A stretch of 64,000 nucleotides of DNA, from positions 310,001 through 374,000 of the forward strand of contig NZ_JAHSPF010000004.1 in assembly GCF_019132875.1 (NCBI RefSeq), given 5' to 3'. The position numbers and the translations under genes were made by a program. Source of the stretch: Erwinia phyllosphaerae. Its GTDB lineage: Bacteria > Pseudomonadota > Gammaproteobacteria > Enterobacterales > Enterobacteriaceae. Of the stretch, positions 36,203 through 45,398 are shown one piece after another (the stretch's first letter is position 1; each line of letters opens with the position of its first letter). The notes beneath the pieces were generated by a model. That model was not told where the DNA came from and did no database searches. It worked only from the letters and a program-made list of their open reading frames with translations.

Positions 36203-37087
36203 ATGCAGGATTTGACGGTATTTCTCGCGGTTTTCGAACAGAAGAGTTTTCGGGCGGCGGCCAGACAGCTGAACCTTTCTCCGTCGACCGTTAGCGAAAG
36301 GATTACCGCACTGGAAAAGAGTCTTGGCGTGCCGTTGCTGATCCGTACTACCCGTAGCGTAATGCCAACGGACGCAGGACGTGCGCTGGCAGATCGCGTT
36401 TCTCCCCTGCTGTCCGAAATGCGCGTGGCGCTACAGGATGTAGCCAGTTCACAGCAGAGCGTGCGTGGCGTGCTGAAGCTAAACGTGACGGGCGCGGTGA
36501 TGGTTGACATTCTGCCACCGCTGCTGGAACGCTTTCTTGCACGCCATCCGCAGCTACAGGTAGAAATTATGGTCGATGACCGGCTGGTTGACGTGACTTC
36601 CGCAGGCTGTGACGCGGGCATTCGCTATGGCGAACATCTGGCGAAGGATACTATCGCCGTTCCCGTCGGCCCCAGAACGCAGCGCCTGGCGCTGGCCGCT
36701 TCCCCCGCTTATCTGACCGTACGCGGCTTGCCTTTGCATCCTACGGATCTGCTTGAGCACGACTGTATACGCCTGAGGTTTTCCAGCGGCGCGCTGGTCG
36801 CCTGGGATTTTAAGCGAAACGGTGAAACGGTCAGCATCAATCCTTCCGCCCGCTTAACGATTGGGGTCAACGGGGCCGCTGCCGCTATTGACCTGGCGCG
36901 CAGCGGCAATGGCGTAATCGCCACCTTTGAAAACTGGTTGCAGCCGCACTTGCAAAGCGGCGATCTGATAGCGGTGCTGCCCGAATGGTGGACCGAATTT
37001 GAAGGCCCGTGGCTCTATTTTTCCAGTCGCTTTATGTCTGCACCGCTGCGCGCTTTCGTGGATTTTCTTGCTGAAACACGTCGATGA
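36203..37087 (+). CDS. LysR-family regulator, divergent to the SDR gene
   Basis: 294 aa. HTH: MQDLTVFLAVFEQKSFRAAA, NLSPSTVSERITALEKSLGV, then the linker helix and effector domain (RGVLKLNVTGAVMVDILPPL), of the AaeR/PgrR-like branch with the characteristic GCDAGIRYGEHL text. It shares a 155-bp divergent promoter region with the SDR gene, so control of that gene is likely. The effector is unknown. It is followed by cstA with 145 bp between. Confidence 0.88.
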   Translation: MQDLTVFLAVFEQKSFRAAARQLNLSPSTVSERITALEKSLGVPLLIRTTRSVMPTDAGRALADRVSPLLSEMRVALQDVASSQQSVRGVLKLNVTGAVMVDILPPLLERFLARHPQLQVEIMVDDRLVDVTSAGCDAGIRYGEHLAKDTIAVPVGPRTQRLALAASPAYLTVRGLPLHPTDLLEHDCIRLRFSSGALVAWDFKRNGETVSINPSARLTIGVNGAAAAIDLARSGNGVIATFENWLQPHLQSGDLIAVLPEWWTEFEGPWLYFSSRFMSAPLRAFVDFLAETRR

Positions 37088-37232
37088 TTTTTCGGCACAA
37101 CCTCTCTGGCTGAGGCCGCGCAACCGCGAAAAAAGCGTCTGCCTCACACTTCTCTCTCGCCCCGCTTTCACTAACAAACTATCAACATTACTTTCTACGT
37201 TACCTCTCTGGGAGATAACAAGGAATTTTGTC

Positions 37233-39299
37233 ATGAGCAAAGTTAAATCGGCCATCGTCTGGACCGGCGTGGTCATTATCGGCGCGGGGGCATTTGCCAT
37301 GCTGGCGCTGAGCCGCGGCGAACACGTTAACGCGCTATGGCTGGTGGTGGCAGCCGTTGCCTGCTACAGCATCGCCTGGCGCTTCTACAGCCGTTTTATT
37401 GCCGATAAGGTGTTTGAGCTGGATGACCGTCGCCTGACGCCTGCCGAGCGGTTAAACGACGGTCTGGATTACGTGCCTACCAATAAATGGGTGCTGTTCG
37501 GCCATCATTTTGCCGCCATTGCCGGGGCGGGGCCGCTGGTCGGGCCAATTCTGGCCGCGCAGATGGGGTTTCTGCCCGGAACCTTGTGGATCCTGATCGG
37601 CGTCATGCTGGCAGGCGCGGTGCAGGATTTCCTGATTTTGTTTATTTCTACCCGGCGCGACGGACGTTCGCTGGGCGAGATGGCAAAACAGGAGCTGGGC
37701 GCTTTTGCGGGCGTTGTCACCATGCTCGGCGCGCTGGGCGTGATGATTATTATTCTCTCCGCGCTGGCGTTAGTGGTCGTTAAGGCCCTGGCCAACAGTC
37801 CATGGGGATTATTTACTATTGCCGCGACTATTCCCATTGCGCTGTTTATGGGCGTCTATATGCGCTTTTTACGGCCCGGAAAAATCGCTGAGGTTTCGCT
37901 GATTGGCTTTGTGTTGATGATGGCCGCTATTCTGTACGGCGGCAATATCGCGCTGCATCCGTTCTGGGGGCCTTTTTTTACGCTGAAAGGTACCACGCTA
38001 ACGTGGGTGCTGGTGGTTTATGGCTTCGTCGCTTCCGTTCTGCCGGTCTGGCTGCTGCTGGCACCGCGCGACTATTTGTCTACCTTTCTGAAAATTGGCG
38101 TTATCGTCGGGCTGGCAATAGGCATCCTGTTTGCCATGCCTGAAATGAAAATGCCCGCCGTCACGCGTTTTATCGACGGTAGCGGCCCGGTCTTTTCCGG
38201 CAGCCTGTTCCCTTTTCTGTTTATTACTATCGCCTGCGGCGCTATCTCCGGCTTTCATGCGCTGGTGTCCAGCGGTACCACGCCTAAACTGATTGAACGA
38301 GAAAGCCATATTCGCATGATTGGCTACGGCGCGATGCTGATGGAGTCCTTTGTCGCCATTATGGCGCTGATCTGCGCCTCGGTGATTGAGCCCGGCGTCT
38401 ATTTTGCCATGAACTCGCCTGCGGCGCTGATTGGCTCGACCGTTGAATCCGCGTCGCAGGCCATCAACGGCTGGGGCTTTGTGGTTACGCCAGAGATGCT
38501 GAGCGGCATTGCCAGAGACGTGGGCGAAGCGACTATTCTTTCTCGTGCTGGCGGCGCGCCAACCTTCGCCGTGGGTATGGCGCATATCATTACCGATGTG
38601 TTTAACAGCCGCGCAATGATGGCGTTCTGGTATCACTTTGCCATTCTCTTTGAAGCGCTGTTTATTTTGACCGCCGTCGATGCCGGAACGCGCGCCTGCC
38701 GTTTTATGGTGCAGGATCTGGCAGGCACCGTCGTGCCATCGCTGGCGAATAATCGTTCCTGGCTCGGCAATCTGGCGGGCACTGCCGTCGCCGTCGCCGG
38801 CTGGGGGTTTTTTGTTTATCAGGGCGTGGTCGATCCGCTTGGCGGAATCAATACGCTGTGGCCGCTGTTTGGCATTGGTAACCAGATGCTGGCTTCAATG
38901 GCGCTGATCCTCGGCACCGTGGTGCTGTTTAAGATGAAAAAGCAGCGCTACGCGTGGGTAACGATTCTGCCTACGGCCTGGCTCTTTATTACTTCAATGT
39001 ATGCGGGCTGGCAGAAAATTTTTCATGAAAAACCCGCCATCGGTTTTCTGGCTCAGGCGCGGAAATTTTCCCTGGGCATTGAAAATGGGCAGGTTATCGC
39101 GCCAGCTAAATCCATTGCGGATATGCAGACCATTGTGCTCAGCAATCAAATTAACGCCGCGCTTTGCGCCTTTTTTATGCTGGTTGCGGTAACCATGCTC
39201 GTCGCGGCTTTCTTTGTGATTCGGCGCGCGCTGAAAAATCCTTTGCCTGGCGTGCATGAAGCGAAAATCTCTTTGAGAAATGAGGTGCATCGTGTCTGA
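37233..39299 (+). CDS. cstA: CstA-family peptide/pyruvate transporter
   Basis: Inner-membrane transporter of 688 aa with about 16-18 hydrophobic segments. The family core is easily read: NDGLDYVPTNKWVLFGHHFA, AGAGPLVGPILAAQMGFLPG, AGAVQDFLILF, FLFITIACGAISGFHALVSS, GTTPKLI and DAGTRACRFM. CstA is induced by carbon starvation in E. coli, and paralogues BtsT/YjiY take up pyruvate. The ATG at 37233 has AAGGAA eight bases ahead; a long upstream in-frame extension overlapping the LysR gene is rejected. E. coli cstA lies next to the ent genes, so this is a different locus or a second copy. A YbdD-type gene follows. Confidence 0.9.
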   Translation: MSKVKSAIVWTGVVIIGAGAFAMLALSRGEHVNALWLVVAAVACYSIAWRFYSRFIADKVFELDDRRLTPAERLNDGLDYVPTNKWVLFGHHFAAIAGAGPLVGPILAAQMGFLPGTLWILIGVMLAGAVQDFLILFISTRRDGRSLGEMAKQELGAFAGVVTMLGALGVMIIILSALALVVVKALANSPWGLFTIAATIPIALFMGVYMRFLRPGKIAEVSLIGFVLMMAAILYGGNIALHPFWGPFFTLKGTTLTWVLVVYGFVASVLPVWLLLAPRDYLSTFLKIGVIVGLAIGILFAMPEMKMPAVTRFIDGSGPVFSGSLFPFLFITIACGAISGFHALVSSGTTPKLIERESHIRMIGYGAMLMESFVAIMALICASVIEPGVYFAMNSPAALIGSTVESASQAINGWGFVVTPEMLSGIARDVGEATILSRAGGAPTFAVGMAHIITDVFNSRAMMAFWYHFAILFEALFILTAVDAGTRACRFMVQDLAGTVVPSLANNRSWLGNLAGTAVAVAGWGFFVYQGVVDPLGGINTLWPLFGIGNQMLASMALILGTVVLFKMKKQRYAWVTILPTAWLFITSMYAGWQKIFHEKPAIGFLAQARKFSLGIENGQVIAPAKSIADMQTIVLSNQINAALCAFFMLVAVTMLVAAFFVIRRALKNPLPGVHEAKISLRNEVHRV

Positions 39300-39582
39300 A
39301 TACGTTTTTGCCTGTCGAATAAAACGTCCGCTGCGTATCCAGCGCTGTCGTCCTCTGTCAGCGGCTGTAACAAAAGAAACATTAACATTACGTTTGCTGT
39401 TAACACGCGTGGCGCAATGTTTTCGTCTGATGGTTGGCGTTCAGGACTATCAAAATTATTTACGCCATATGCAGCAGCGCCAGAGCCATCTTAAGCCTAT
39501 GACGGAGAAAGAGTTTCACCGTTACTGCCTGGAGGCGCGCTTTCCTTGCAAAGCAGGAAAGTTAGGCAAATGTCCCTGTTAA
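39280..39582 (+). CDS. ybdD: YbdD/YjiX family small protein
   Basis: The C-terminal half carries the DUF466 signature: FRLMVGVQDYQNYLRHMQ, PMTEKEFHRYCLEARF, then a Cys/Lys-rich tail KAGKLGKCPC. The family is nearly always adjacent to cstA or btsT, as here, and may be a small cofactor of that transporter. The longest frame (100 aa) starts 20 bp inside cstA. The usual length is about 65 aa, so the true start may be TTG 39394, GTG 39409 or another codon. None has a clear ribosome site, so the start is unsettled. Confidence 0.8.
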   Translation: MRCIVSEYVFACRIKRPLRIQRCRPLSAAVTKETLTLRLLLTRVAQCFRLMVGVQDYQNYLRHMQQRQSHLKPMTEKEFHRYCLEARFPCKAGKLGKCPC

Positions 39583-39587
39583 CTATT

Positions 39588-39617
39588 GCCCCCAATGCCG
39601 CTATCGGGGGCGTTTTT
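39588..39617 (+). terminator. Terminator of cstA-ybdD
   Basis: GCCCCC pairs with GGGGGC around AATGCCGCTATC, followed by GTTTTTG, six bases after the ybdD stop. Confidence 0.85.
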
Positions 39618-39741
39618 GTCCCGGTTAATTCACGGCATAAAAAATATCTTCAACATTGCGCTTGAGATTCTGCTGTTTGCCGAATACTGTTGCTAAAATA
39701 AGAAGATACAGCCTGTATTGCATTCTCCAGGGAGAAATCTG

Positions 39742-41721
39742 ATGACCGATGAGCAAGGGCAATCATTACTTTATACCTGGTTTGGTACTAACAGCCCTCA
39801 TTGGCGTTTAAAGTCCGACAGTGACGCTCTTTTATTTGCTGAGGATGAATCGGCTGACACACACGTAGTTATCCCCTTAACGTCGTCACAGGCTAATCAG
39901 CTGCGTGCGATGACGGTTATTACCTCCAGCGTGAATCTTACGGTTTACCTGTATGGTGAGCCTCAGTCCATGCATCTGGTCGGGCGACGCGTCAACCAGA
40001 CGGAATGGGCCGGTAGCGCTTCTGCCTGGGGCGATACCGAGAGCGTGGCGCGCGATCTGGCGCTGGGCCTCTCTTTTGCTGAACAGGTAGTATCAGAAGC
40101 CAATTCGGTGATTGTGATCCTCGATCAGCGCGGCAATATCCAGCGCTTTAACCGTAAGAGTGAAGAGTATACCGGCCTGAAAGAGCAGGAAGTAATTGGT
40201 CGTAACGTGTTTCAGCTGTTTATGACTCGTCAGGAAGCGGCGTCGTCGCGCCGCAACATCAGTGGTTTTTACCGCGACGGCAACTCCTATGAGGTCGAAC
40301 GCTGGGTAAAAACTCGTCAGGGTCAGCGTTTATTTTTGTTCAGAAACAAGTTTGTGCACAGCGGCAGCGGCAAAAATGAAATTTATCTCATCTGCTCCGG
40401 CACGGATATTACGGAAGAGCGCCGCGCGCAGGAGCGTTTGCGCGTGCTGGCGAACACCGACAGCATTACCGGCCTGCCTAACCGTAACGCCATCAATAAC
40501 GCCATCGCCGAGGCGCTGGAGAAGGAAACGCCGCAGCAGATCGGCATTGTTTATCTCGACCTGGATAATTTTAAAAAGGTCAACGACGCCTACGGCCACA
40601 TGTTCGGCGACCAGCTGCTTAAAGCCGTTTCGCTGGCTATCCTCAGCTGTCTTGGCGAAGACCAAACGCTGGCGCGGCTGGGCGGCGATGAGTTTCTGGT
40701 GCTGGCTATTGGCACCACGCAGGCCGAGCTGGAGGCGATGTCTACCCGCATCCTGGACCGGCTGAAGCAGCCTTTCCGCATCGGTTTGATTGAGGTCTAT
40801 TCCGGCTGTTCAATCGGTATCGCGCTGAGCCCGCAGCATGGCGAAGATCGCGAAAGCCTGATCCGCAACGCGGATACCGCCATGTATACCGCGAAGGAGA
40901 GCGGCCGCGGCAAGTTCTGTATTTTTGCGGCGGAAATGAATAAGCGCGTGTTCGAGTATCTGTGGCTGGATACCAATTTACGTAAGGCGCTGGAGCAGGA
41001 TCAGCTGATTATCCATTATCAGCCCAAGCTGAATAAGGCGGGTGAAGTGCACAGCGTCGAGGCGCTGGTTCGCTGGATTTCGCCGGAACGGGGTCTGGTC
41101 TCGCCAGCCGACTTTATCTCGTACGCCGAAGAGTCCGGCCTGATTGTGCCGCTTGGTCGCTGGGTAATGCTGACGGCGCTGGCGCAGATTCTGGCGTGGC
41201 GCACAAAAGGCATCAATCTGCGCGTGGCCGTTAACGTCTCGCCGCGTCAGCTTATCGATGAATCTATTTATACCGATCTGCAACAGGCGCTCAATAAAGC
41301 CAGACTGACAGACTGCCCTGTCGATATTGAGCTAACCGAAAGCTGTCTGATTGAAAACGAAAAGCAGGCGCTGACGTTAATGAAGCAGTTTCAACAGCTG
41401 GGCGCGCAGGTTCACCTTGATGATTTTGGCACAGGCTATTCGTCACTTTCCCAGCTGGCGCGCGTGCCGATTAACGCCATTAAGCTCGATCAAAGCTTTA
41501 TTCGCGATGTGAATGAGCAACCCGTTTCCCAGTCGCTGGTGCGGGCTATCGTGGCGGTGGCCAAGGCGCTGAATTTAGAGGTTATTGCTGAAGGAATTGA
41601 AACGCCGGAGGAAGAAGCCTTTATCCTGGCGAGCGGTGTTGATGCTCGCCAGGGGTTTTTATACGCCAGGCCTATGCCCGCAGCCGAGCTGGAGCAGTGG
41701 CTGGCAAAACGTGACGGTTAG
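39742..41721 (+). CDS. pdeR: c-di-GMP phosphodiesterase PdeR (Gmr/RpfR), PAS-GGDEF-EAL
   Basis: 659 aa. The N-terminal region (about 1-95) has the RpfF-interaction-type domain (LLYTWFGTNSPHWRLKSDSD, VHLVGRR-like block, EWAGSASAW). PAS about 110-225 (FAEQVVSEANSVIVILDQRG). GGDEF about 240-400 with an intact GGDEF at about 313-317. EAL about 415-655 with VEALVRW at about 439 and DDFGTGYSSLSQLARVPINA. In E. coli it is PdeR, trigger enzyme of curli control; in Cronobacter and Burkholderia the same architecture (RpfR) is the receptor of diffusible signal factor. The DSF synthase gene rpfF lies tail-to-tail with a 4-bp overlap, favouring the RpfR role. AGGGAG precedes the chosen start. Confidence 0.94.
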   Translation: MTDEQGQSLLYTWFGTNSPHWRLKSDSDALLFAEDESADTHVVIPLTSSQANQLRAMTVITSSVNLTVYLYGEPQSMHLVGRRVNQTEWAGSASAWGDTESVARDLALGLSFAEQVVSEANSVIVILDQRGNIQRFNRKSEEYTGLKEQEVIGRNVFQLFMTRQEAASSRRNISGFYRDGNSYEVERWVKTRQGQRLFLFRNKFVHSGSGKNEIYLICSGTDITEERRAQERLRVLANTDSITGLPNRNAINNAIAEALEKETPQQIGIVYLDLDNFKKVNDAYGHMFGDQLLKAVSLAILSCLGEDQTLARLGGDEFLVLAIGTTQAELEAMSTRILDRLKQPFRIGLIEVYSGCSIGIALSPQHGEDRESLIRNADTAMYTAKESGRGKFCIFAAEMNKRVFEYLWLDTNLRKALEQDQLIIHYQPKLNKAGEVHSVEALVRWISPERGLVSPADFISYAEESGLIVPLGRWVMLTALAQILAWRTKGINLRVAVNVSPRQLIDESIYTDLQQALNKARLTDCPVDIELTESCLIENEKQALTLMKQFQQLGAQVHLDDFGTGYSSLSQLARVPINAIKLDQSFIRDVNEQPVSQSLVRAIVAVAKALNLEVIAEGIETPEEEAFILASGVDARQGFLYARPMPAAELEQWLAKRDG

Positions 41722-42587
41722 CCTGCTTTACGCATGACCTGCGCGCTGTGGCGATCCTGCAGCTGAACCAGCCGCTCCATATAGGCGATATCCTTGGGTT
41801 CGATAGAAAAGGCAAAATCTACCCAGTCTTCTGTAATATCCATCAGTTCCGCCCGCGTCAGCTGAAGTACGCGCTGACGCGCTTTTAACATCGCCCTGAC
41901 GCCGTTGAGTTTAGGCTTCATGGTATCGATAAAAGTACGGGTGGTTTGATAGCCCTCGCCCGGCTGGAACAGCCGATCGACCAGACCGCGCGTTTCAAAC
42001 CATTCCGCCGAATGCGACTCGCCTTCACAAATCAGCTCTTCCGCCAGCTTCATACCCGCACGACGGGCGACCAGTGAATAGCCGCCCATGCCCGGAAACA
42101 GGTTAAAGGCGATTTCAGGAAAGCCCATCCGCGCCGTGTCCTGTGCCAGAATGAAATGGTGCGCCAGGGCAGCCTCAAAACCGCCGCCAAGCGCGCTACC
42201 TTCAATCATAGCGATGGTCACGGCCCCGGTATCAAAACCTTTAGCCGCTGCGTGTATGCAGTCAACGCACGCGCGTGCGTAGGCACGCAGCGCTTCACGC
42301 CGTCCATTTTTAATCGATTCCACGAAGAAACGCAGATCGCCGCCCGCGTTAAACATGGTCGGCACCAGCGAGCCGGTTACCCAAAAGTCTATCGGTAAAC
42401 CGGAACGCTGGGCCGCATAGCTCAGATTCATGATCTCTTCGATTAGCTCGTGATTGAAGCTGGGCCGCGGCTGTGCGCGCAGCATCATCCATAATGTGCG
42501 TCTTCCTTCCTCGTAGTAGGCTGAAAGTTGAGTTGTTTGTCCAGCTTCGCTAAACAGCCTGCAGGTAGTTTGATTAATTACGGTCAT
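41718..42587 (-). CDS. rpfF: RpfF-type DSF synthase (crotonase family)
   Basis: 289 aa, the same length as Xanthomonas RpfF. Enoyl-CoA hydratase fold. The two catalytic Glu of RpfF (Xcc E141 and E161) correspond to E138 (EGSALGGGFEAAL) and E158 (MGFPEIAFNLFPGMGGYSLV), with the same 20-residue spacing. The oxyanion loop FNAGGDLRFFVE and C-terminal region are also typical. RpfF is both thioesterase and dehydratase on 3-hydroxyacyl-ACP and makes cis-2-unsaturated fatty-acid signals. It lies in the opposite strand to pdeR, 4-bp overlap at the 3' ends. An ordinary fatty-acid-degradation crotonase is unlikely because those have different active-site spacing. Confidence 0.9.
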   Translation of the reverse strand: MTVINQTTCRLFSEAGQTTQLSAYYEEGRRTLWMMLRAQPRPSFNHELIEEIMNLSYAAQRSGLPIDFWVTGSLVPTMFNAGGDLRFFVESIKNGRREALRAYARACVDCIHAAAKGFDTGAVTIAMIEGSALGGGFEAALAHHFILAQDTARMGFPEIAFNLFPGMGGYSLVARRAGMKLAEELICEGESHSAEWFETRGLVDRLFQPGEGYQTTRTFIDTMKPKLNGVRAMLKARQRVLQLTRAELMDITEDWVDFAFSIEPKDIAYMERLVQLQDRHSAQVMRKAG

Positions 42588-42783
42588 ATTCTCATCCTCT
42601 GTTTATGGGTGCGCTTAAGCGCGCCACAAGCGTAATGCAGAGTCTGAGAAGGCTAAACTTTCTATTGATTTTTAAGGTTAATTATTTCCCTTACCGGCGG
42701 TACAACGGCTAATTCGCCAGGAAAATTAAGAATATCGCCACCGTTAAACCCGGATAAAGATTATATTATTTTTCTTCATTTAT

Positions 42784-43485
42784 TTACTTTGCCTGACCAT
42801 ACCATGCCTGACTGCCGTGCTTGCGCAAATAGTGACAGTCCAGCAGCGGCTGCTGGATGGCGGGTAGCGCAGGCGTTAAGAGCTGGCTATAAATCCCCAT
42901 ATAGGCAACTTCTTCCAGTACCACGGCGGAGTGCACAGCCTGCTCCGGCGTTTTTCCCCAGCAGAATGGCCCGTGAGAGTTGACCAGCACGGCGGGAATT
43001 GCCAGCGGATCCAGCTCTTTCTGCCGAAAAGTTTCGATAATTACCTGGCCAGTTTCCCATTCATATTTCCCGCCAATTTCTGCGGGCGTCATCTGGCGTG
43101 TACAGGGAACCGCGCCATAAAAGTCATCGGCATGCGTGGTGCCCCATGCAGGGATCTCTTTGCCTGCCTGTGCCCAGATAGTGGCGTGGCGCGAATGCGT
43201 ATGGACGATGCTGCCTACTTCAGGCCAGGCGAGATAGAGTGCGCGGTGCGTAGCGGTATCGGAAGAAGGACGCAGCTGCCCTTCTTTGACCTCGCCGCTT
43301 TCCAGGTCAACGACCACCATATCTTCAGCTTTCATTGCCTCGTAGCTGACGCCGGAAGGTTTGATCACCATCAGGCCGCTTTCGCGATCGATAGCGCTGA
43401 CGTTGCCCCACGTAAAGACCACCAGCCCATGGCGAGGCAGCGCCAGGTTGGCTTCCAGCACCTGTTTTTTCAGATCTTCCAGCAT
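42784..43485 (-). CDS. araD: L-ribulose-5-phosphate 4-epimerase
   Basis: 233 aa class II aldolase-fold epimerase linking L-arabinose, or L-ribulose-5-phosphate from other routes, to D-xylulose-5-phosphate. The N-terminus [20 protein letters not shown] closely matches AraD. Motifs: TWGNVSAID and KPSGV (phosphate binding), [11 protein letters not shown] with Asp76 (zinc-binding network), [15 protein letters not shown] (zinc His95 and His97), [16 protein letters not shown], and NSHGPFCWG with His171. It is alone here, without araB, araA, araC, or ula genes. SgbE or UlaF function on ascorbate-derived substrates is the other option. Confidence 0.9.
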   Translation of the reverse strand: MLEDLKKQVLEANLALPRHGLVVFTWGNVSAIDRESGLMVIKPSGVSYEAMKAEDMVVVDLESGEVKEGQLRPSSDTATHRALYLAWPEVGSIVHTHSRHATIWAQAGKEIPAWGTTHADDFYGAVPCTRQMTPAEIGGKYEWETGQVIIETFRQKELDPLAIPAVLVNSHGPFCWGKTPEQAVHSAVVLEEVAYMGIYSQLLTPALPAIQQPLLDCHYLRKHGSQAWYGQAK

Positions 43486-43870
43486 ATTGTTTCCTCCACT
43501 TTTTTCACCATTGTCCCCGCAGGCGCTTATTCGCGGTATGGAGGCGATCGCTGGATGTGTGGCAGAAACTGGCTGGGTACTTTATTTACCGCTGGAAATT
43601 AAGATTTTTTACCTGTGAAGACAATCGGCTATGCTTAGAATACGTGCCAGCAATATCTTTACAGAAATAAGTCTTAAACTTAACAAATGTGACGGTATTG
43701 CCGTACGTATAAGATGAAAAGCGGCGCTCCCTGCCCGCGATATTTTACGGCGTTGTTACGTTTTCGTGAGATAAAGCACTAATGATACGTCCGTTCGCGG
43801 GTCGAAAGAGCGGGTTCGCCACTATACTTATAATGCTATTCCTGCAGCAGCAATGAATGGAGAAGTGACT
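43486..43870. other. Divergent upstream region of araD and osmB
   Basis: No ORF is seen. It carries the osmB promoter at its right end and must carry the araD promoter near 43500-43620. No operon operator could be identified confidently. Confidence 0.5.
43822..43829 (+). promoter_or_regulatory. osmB promoter, sigma-S-type -10
   Basis: CTATACTT fits the sigma-S extended -10 consensus (K)CTAYACTT, 41 bp upstream of the osmB ATG. osmB is a classic RpoS-dependent osmotically induced gene in E. coli, so the match is expected. Confidence 0.75.
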
Positions 43871-44089
43871 ATGACAGTAACAATGAAACGTATTACCGCT
43901 GGCCTGTTGGCCGCCACGCTGGCGCTTTCTTTGAGCGGATGTTCGCACTGGTCAAAGCGCGATCGCAACACGGCTATCGGCGCAGGCGCCGGTGCAATTG
44001 GCGGTTCAATTCTGTCTAACGGCAGCGGACTGGGCACGGTTGGTGGCGCGGCGGTAGGTGGGATTATCGGCCATCAGATCAGCCGCTAA
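43871..44089 (+). CDS. osmB: Osmotically inducible lipoprotein OsmB
   Basis: 72 aa, the E. coli length. Lipoprotein signal ending in LSLSGC (Cys23), then WSKRDRNTAIGAGAGAIGGS and GTVGGAAVGGIIGHQISR, the glycine-zipper motif of this family. Outer membrane-anchored, stationary phase and osmotic stress-induced. The start at 43871 (MTVTMKR) fits the length; an in-frame ATG six codons earlier is less likely. Confidence 0.95.
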   Translation: MTVTMKRITAGLLAATLALSLSGCSHWSKRDRNTAIGAGAGAIGGSILSNGSGLGTVGGAAVGGIIGHQISR

Positions 44090-44099
44090 CGCGTAGAGT

Positions 44100-44124
44100 G
44101 GGCCGCAGTACTTCACTGCGGCCC
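44100..44124. terminator. Bidirectional hairpin between osmB and yciH
   Basis: GGGCCGCAGT pairs with ACTGCGGCCC around ACTTC. It lies between the convergent osmB and yciH ends. No U-tract on either side, so termination strength is uncertain. Confidence 0.6.
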
Positions 44125-44130
44125 TGTAAG

Positions 44131-44457
44131 CTAGCCCCCGGCCAGTTTTACCTTCATGCCTTTTGCTTCCAGCAGCGTCTTTAACAAATCTCGTTTGTCG
44201 CCCTGAATTTCAATGACGCCTTCTTTCACTGCCCCACCGCAGCCGCATTTTTTCTTCAGCTCCGCCGCCAGTTTTTCCAGCTCTGCATCTGCTAAATCCA
44301 GTCCGGTAACCAGGCAGACACCTTTGCCTTTACGTCCGCTGGTCTGGCGCTGAATACGCACGATACCGTCACCTTTCGGGCGCGGTGCGGCTTCTTTTGG
44401 TTCATCTATACGTCCGGTTTCGGTGGAATAAACCAGACGGCTATTGTTATCGGCCAT
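44131..44457 (-). CDS. yciH: YciH, SUI1/eIF1-fold translation factor homologue
   Basis: 108 aa, full length. SUI1 core: GDGIVRIQRQTSGRKGKGVC, LAAELKKKCGCGGAVKEG, VIEIQGDKRDLLKTLLEAKG. In E. coli it binds the 30S subunit and can influence start-site fidelity. The ATG overlaps the pyrF stop by one base (TAATG), so the pair is translated together, as in E. coli. Confidence 0.95.
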   Translation of the reverse strand: MADNNSRLVYSTETGRIDEPKEAAPRPKGDGIVRIQRQTSGRKGKGVCLVTGLDLADAELEKLAAELKKKCGCGGAVKEGVIEIQGDKRDLLKTLLEAKGMKVKLAGG

Positions 44458-45167
44458 TATGCCTCCTGAAGTGATGCCAGAATGGCATTCAGCGCGGCGG
44501 CAGGGTTGGCAGCCTGGGTCACCGGACGACCAATCACCATATAATCCACGCCAGCCTGCAGAGCCTGCTGCGGCGTCATAATGCGCCGCTGATCGCCCGC
44601 TTCGCTGCCGGCCGGACGAATTCCGGGCGTAATCAGCCTGAAATCACTGCCCAGCGCCTGCTTAAAGCGAGCGGCTTCCTGCGCTGAACAGACTACGCCA
44701 TCCAGGCCGCATTGTTGGGTCAGACGCGCCAGACGTTCTGCATGATCGGCTGGCGAAAGTTCGATACCAATGCCGCGTAAATCCTCTGCTTCCATACTGG
44801 TCAGTACGGTGACGGCAATCAGCAAGGGGGCATCTTTGCCAAACGGCAGCAGCGCCTCACGCGCGGCCGTCATCATACGCGCGCCGCCGCTGGCGTGTAC
44901 GTTAACCATCCACACGCCAAGATCGGCTGCGGCCGCCACGGCATGCGCGGTGGTATTGGGAATATCATGGAATTTCAGATCGAGAAACACCTCAAAGCCG
45001 CGCTGCTGGAGATCCCGTACCAGCTGCGGACCAAACAGCGTAAACATCTCTTTGCCTACCTTCAGGCGACAGCTGCCTGGGTCGATGCGGTCAACAAATG
45101 CCATGGCGCTGGCGTGATTAGCATAGTCCAGTGCCACCAAGATCCGGGAGCCGTGAGGTGATTGCAT
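44457..45167 (-). CDS. pyrF: Orotidine-5'-phosphate decarboxylase
   Basis: 236 aa TIM barrel, last step of UMP synthesis. The catalytic Lys-Asp network is visible as [13 protein letters not shown], with ILVALDYAN near the N-terminus and the phosphate loop ITPGIRP and GRPVTQA at the C-terminal half. The start at 45167 ([14 protein letters not shown]) fits the family; 27 codons upstream are open but unrelated. Confidence 0.96.
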   Translation of the reverse strand: MQSPHGSRILVALDYANHASAMAFVDRIDPGSCRLKVGKEMFTLFGPQLVRDLQQRGFEVFLDLKFHDIPNTTAHAVAAAADLGVWMVNVHASGGARMMTAAREALLPFGKDAPLLIAVTVLTSMEAEDLRGIGIELSPADHAERLARLTQQCGLDGVVCSAQEAARFKQALGSDFRLITPGIRPAGSEAGDQRRIMTPQQALQAGVDYMVIGRPVTQAANPAAALNAILASLQEA

Positions 45168-45363
45168 AGTAAAACCCTCTGAAATAGAGCACCGCCAGGT
45201 GCGAAAGACAAACGGCAAGCATTCTACCTGCGGCGTCATTAAATTCACAGTTTAGCCCGCGTTTTTTCCTTGCTGACCCTAACTGGCTTTAGACGACACA
45301 GATGTGTCAGGCGAAGAGATTGTGGCAAAGATTAGTTAGTATGTTGTAACTATTTGGCGGCGA

Positions 45364-45390
45364 TTAAAAAGACCAGCGCTGGCGCTGGCC
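45364..45390 (-). terminator. Terminator after lapB
   Basis: On the minus strand CCAGCGC pairs with GCGCTGG, followed by TCTTTTTAAT. It lies 9 bp after the lapB stop and separates lapAB from pyrF. Confidence 0.75.
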
Positions 45391-45398
45391 TTAGGTTA

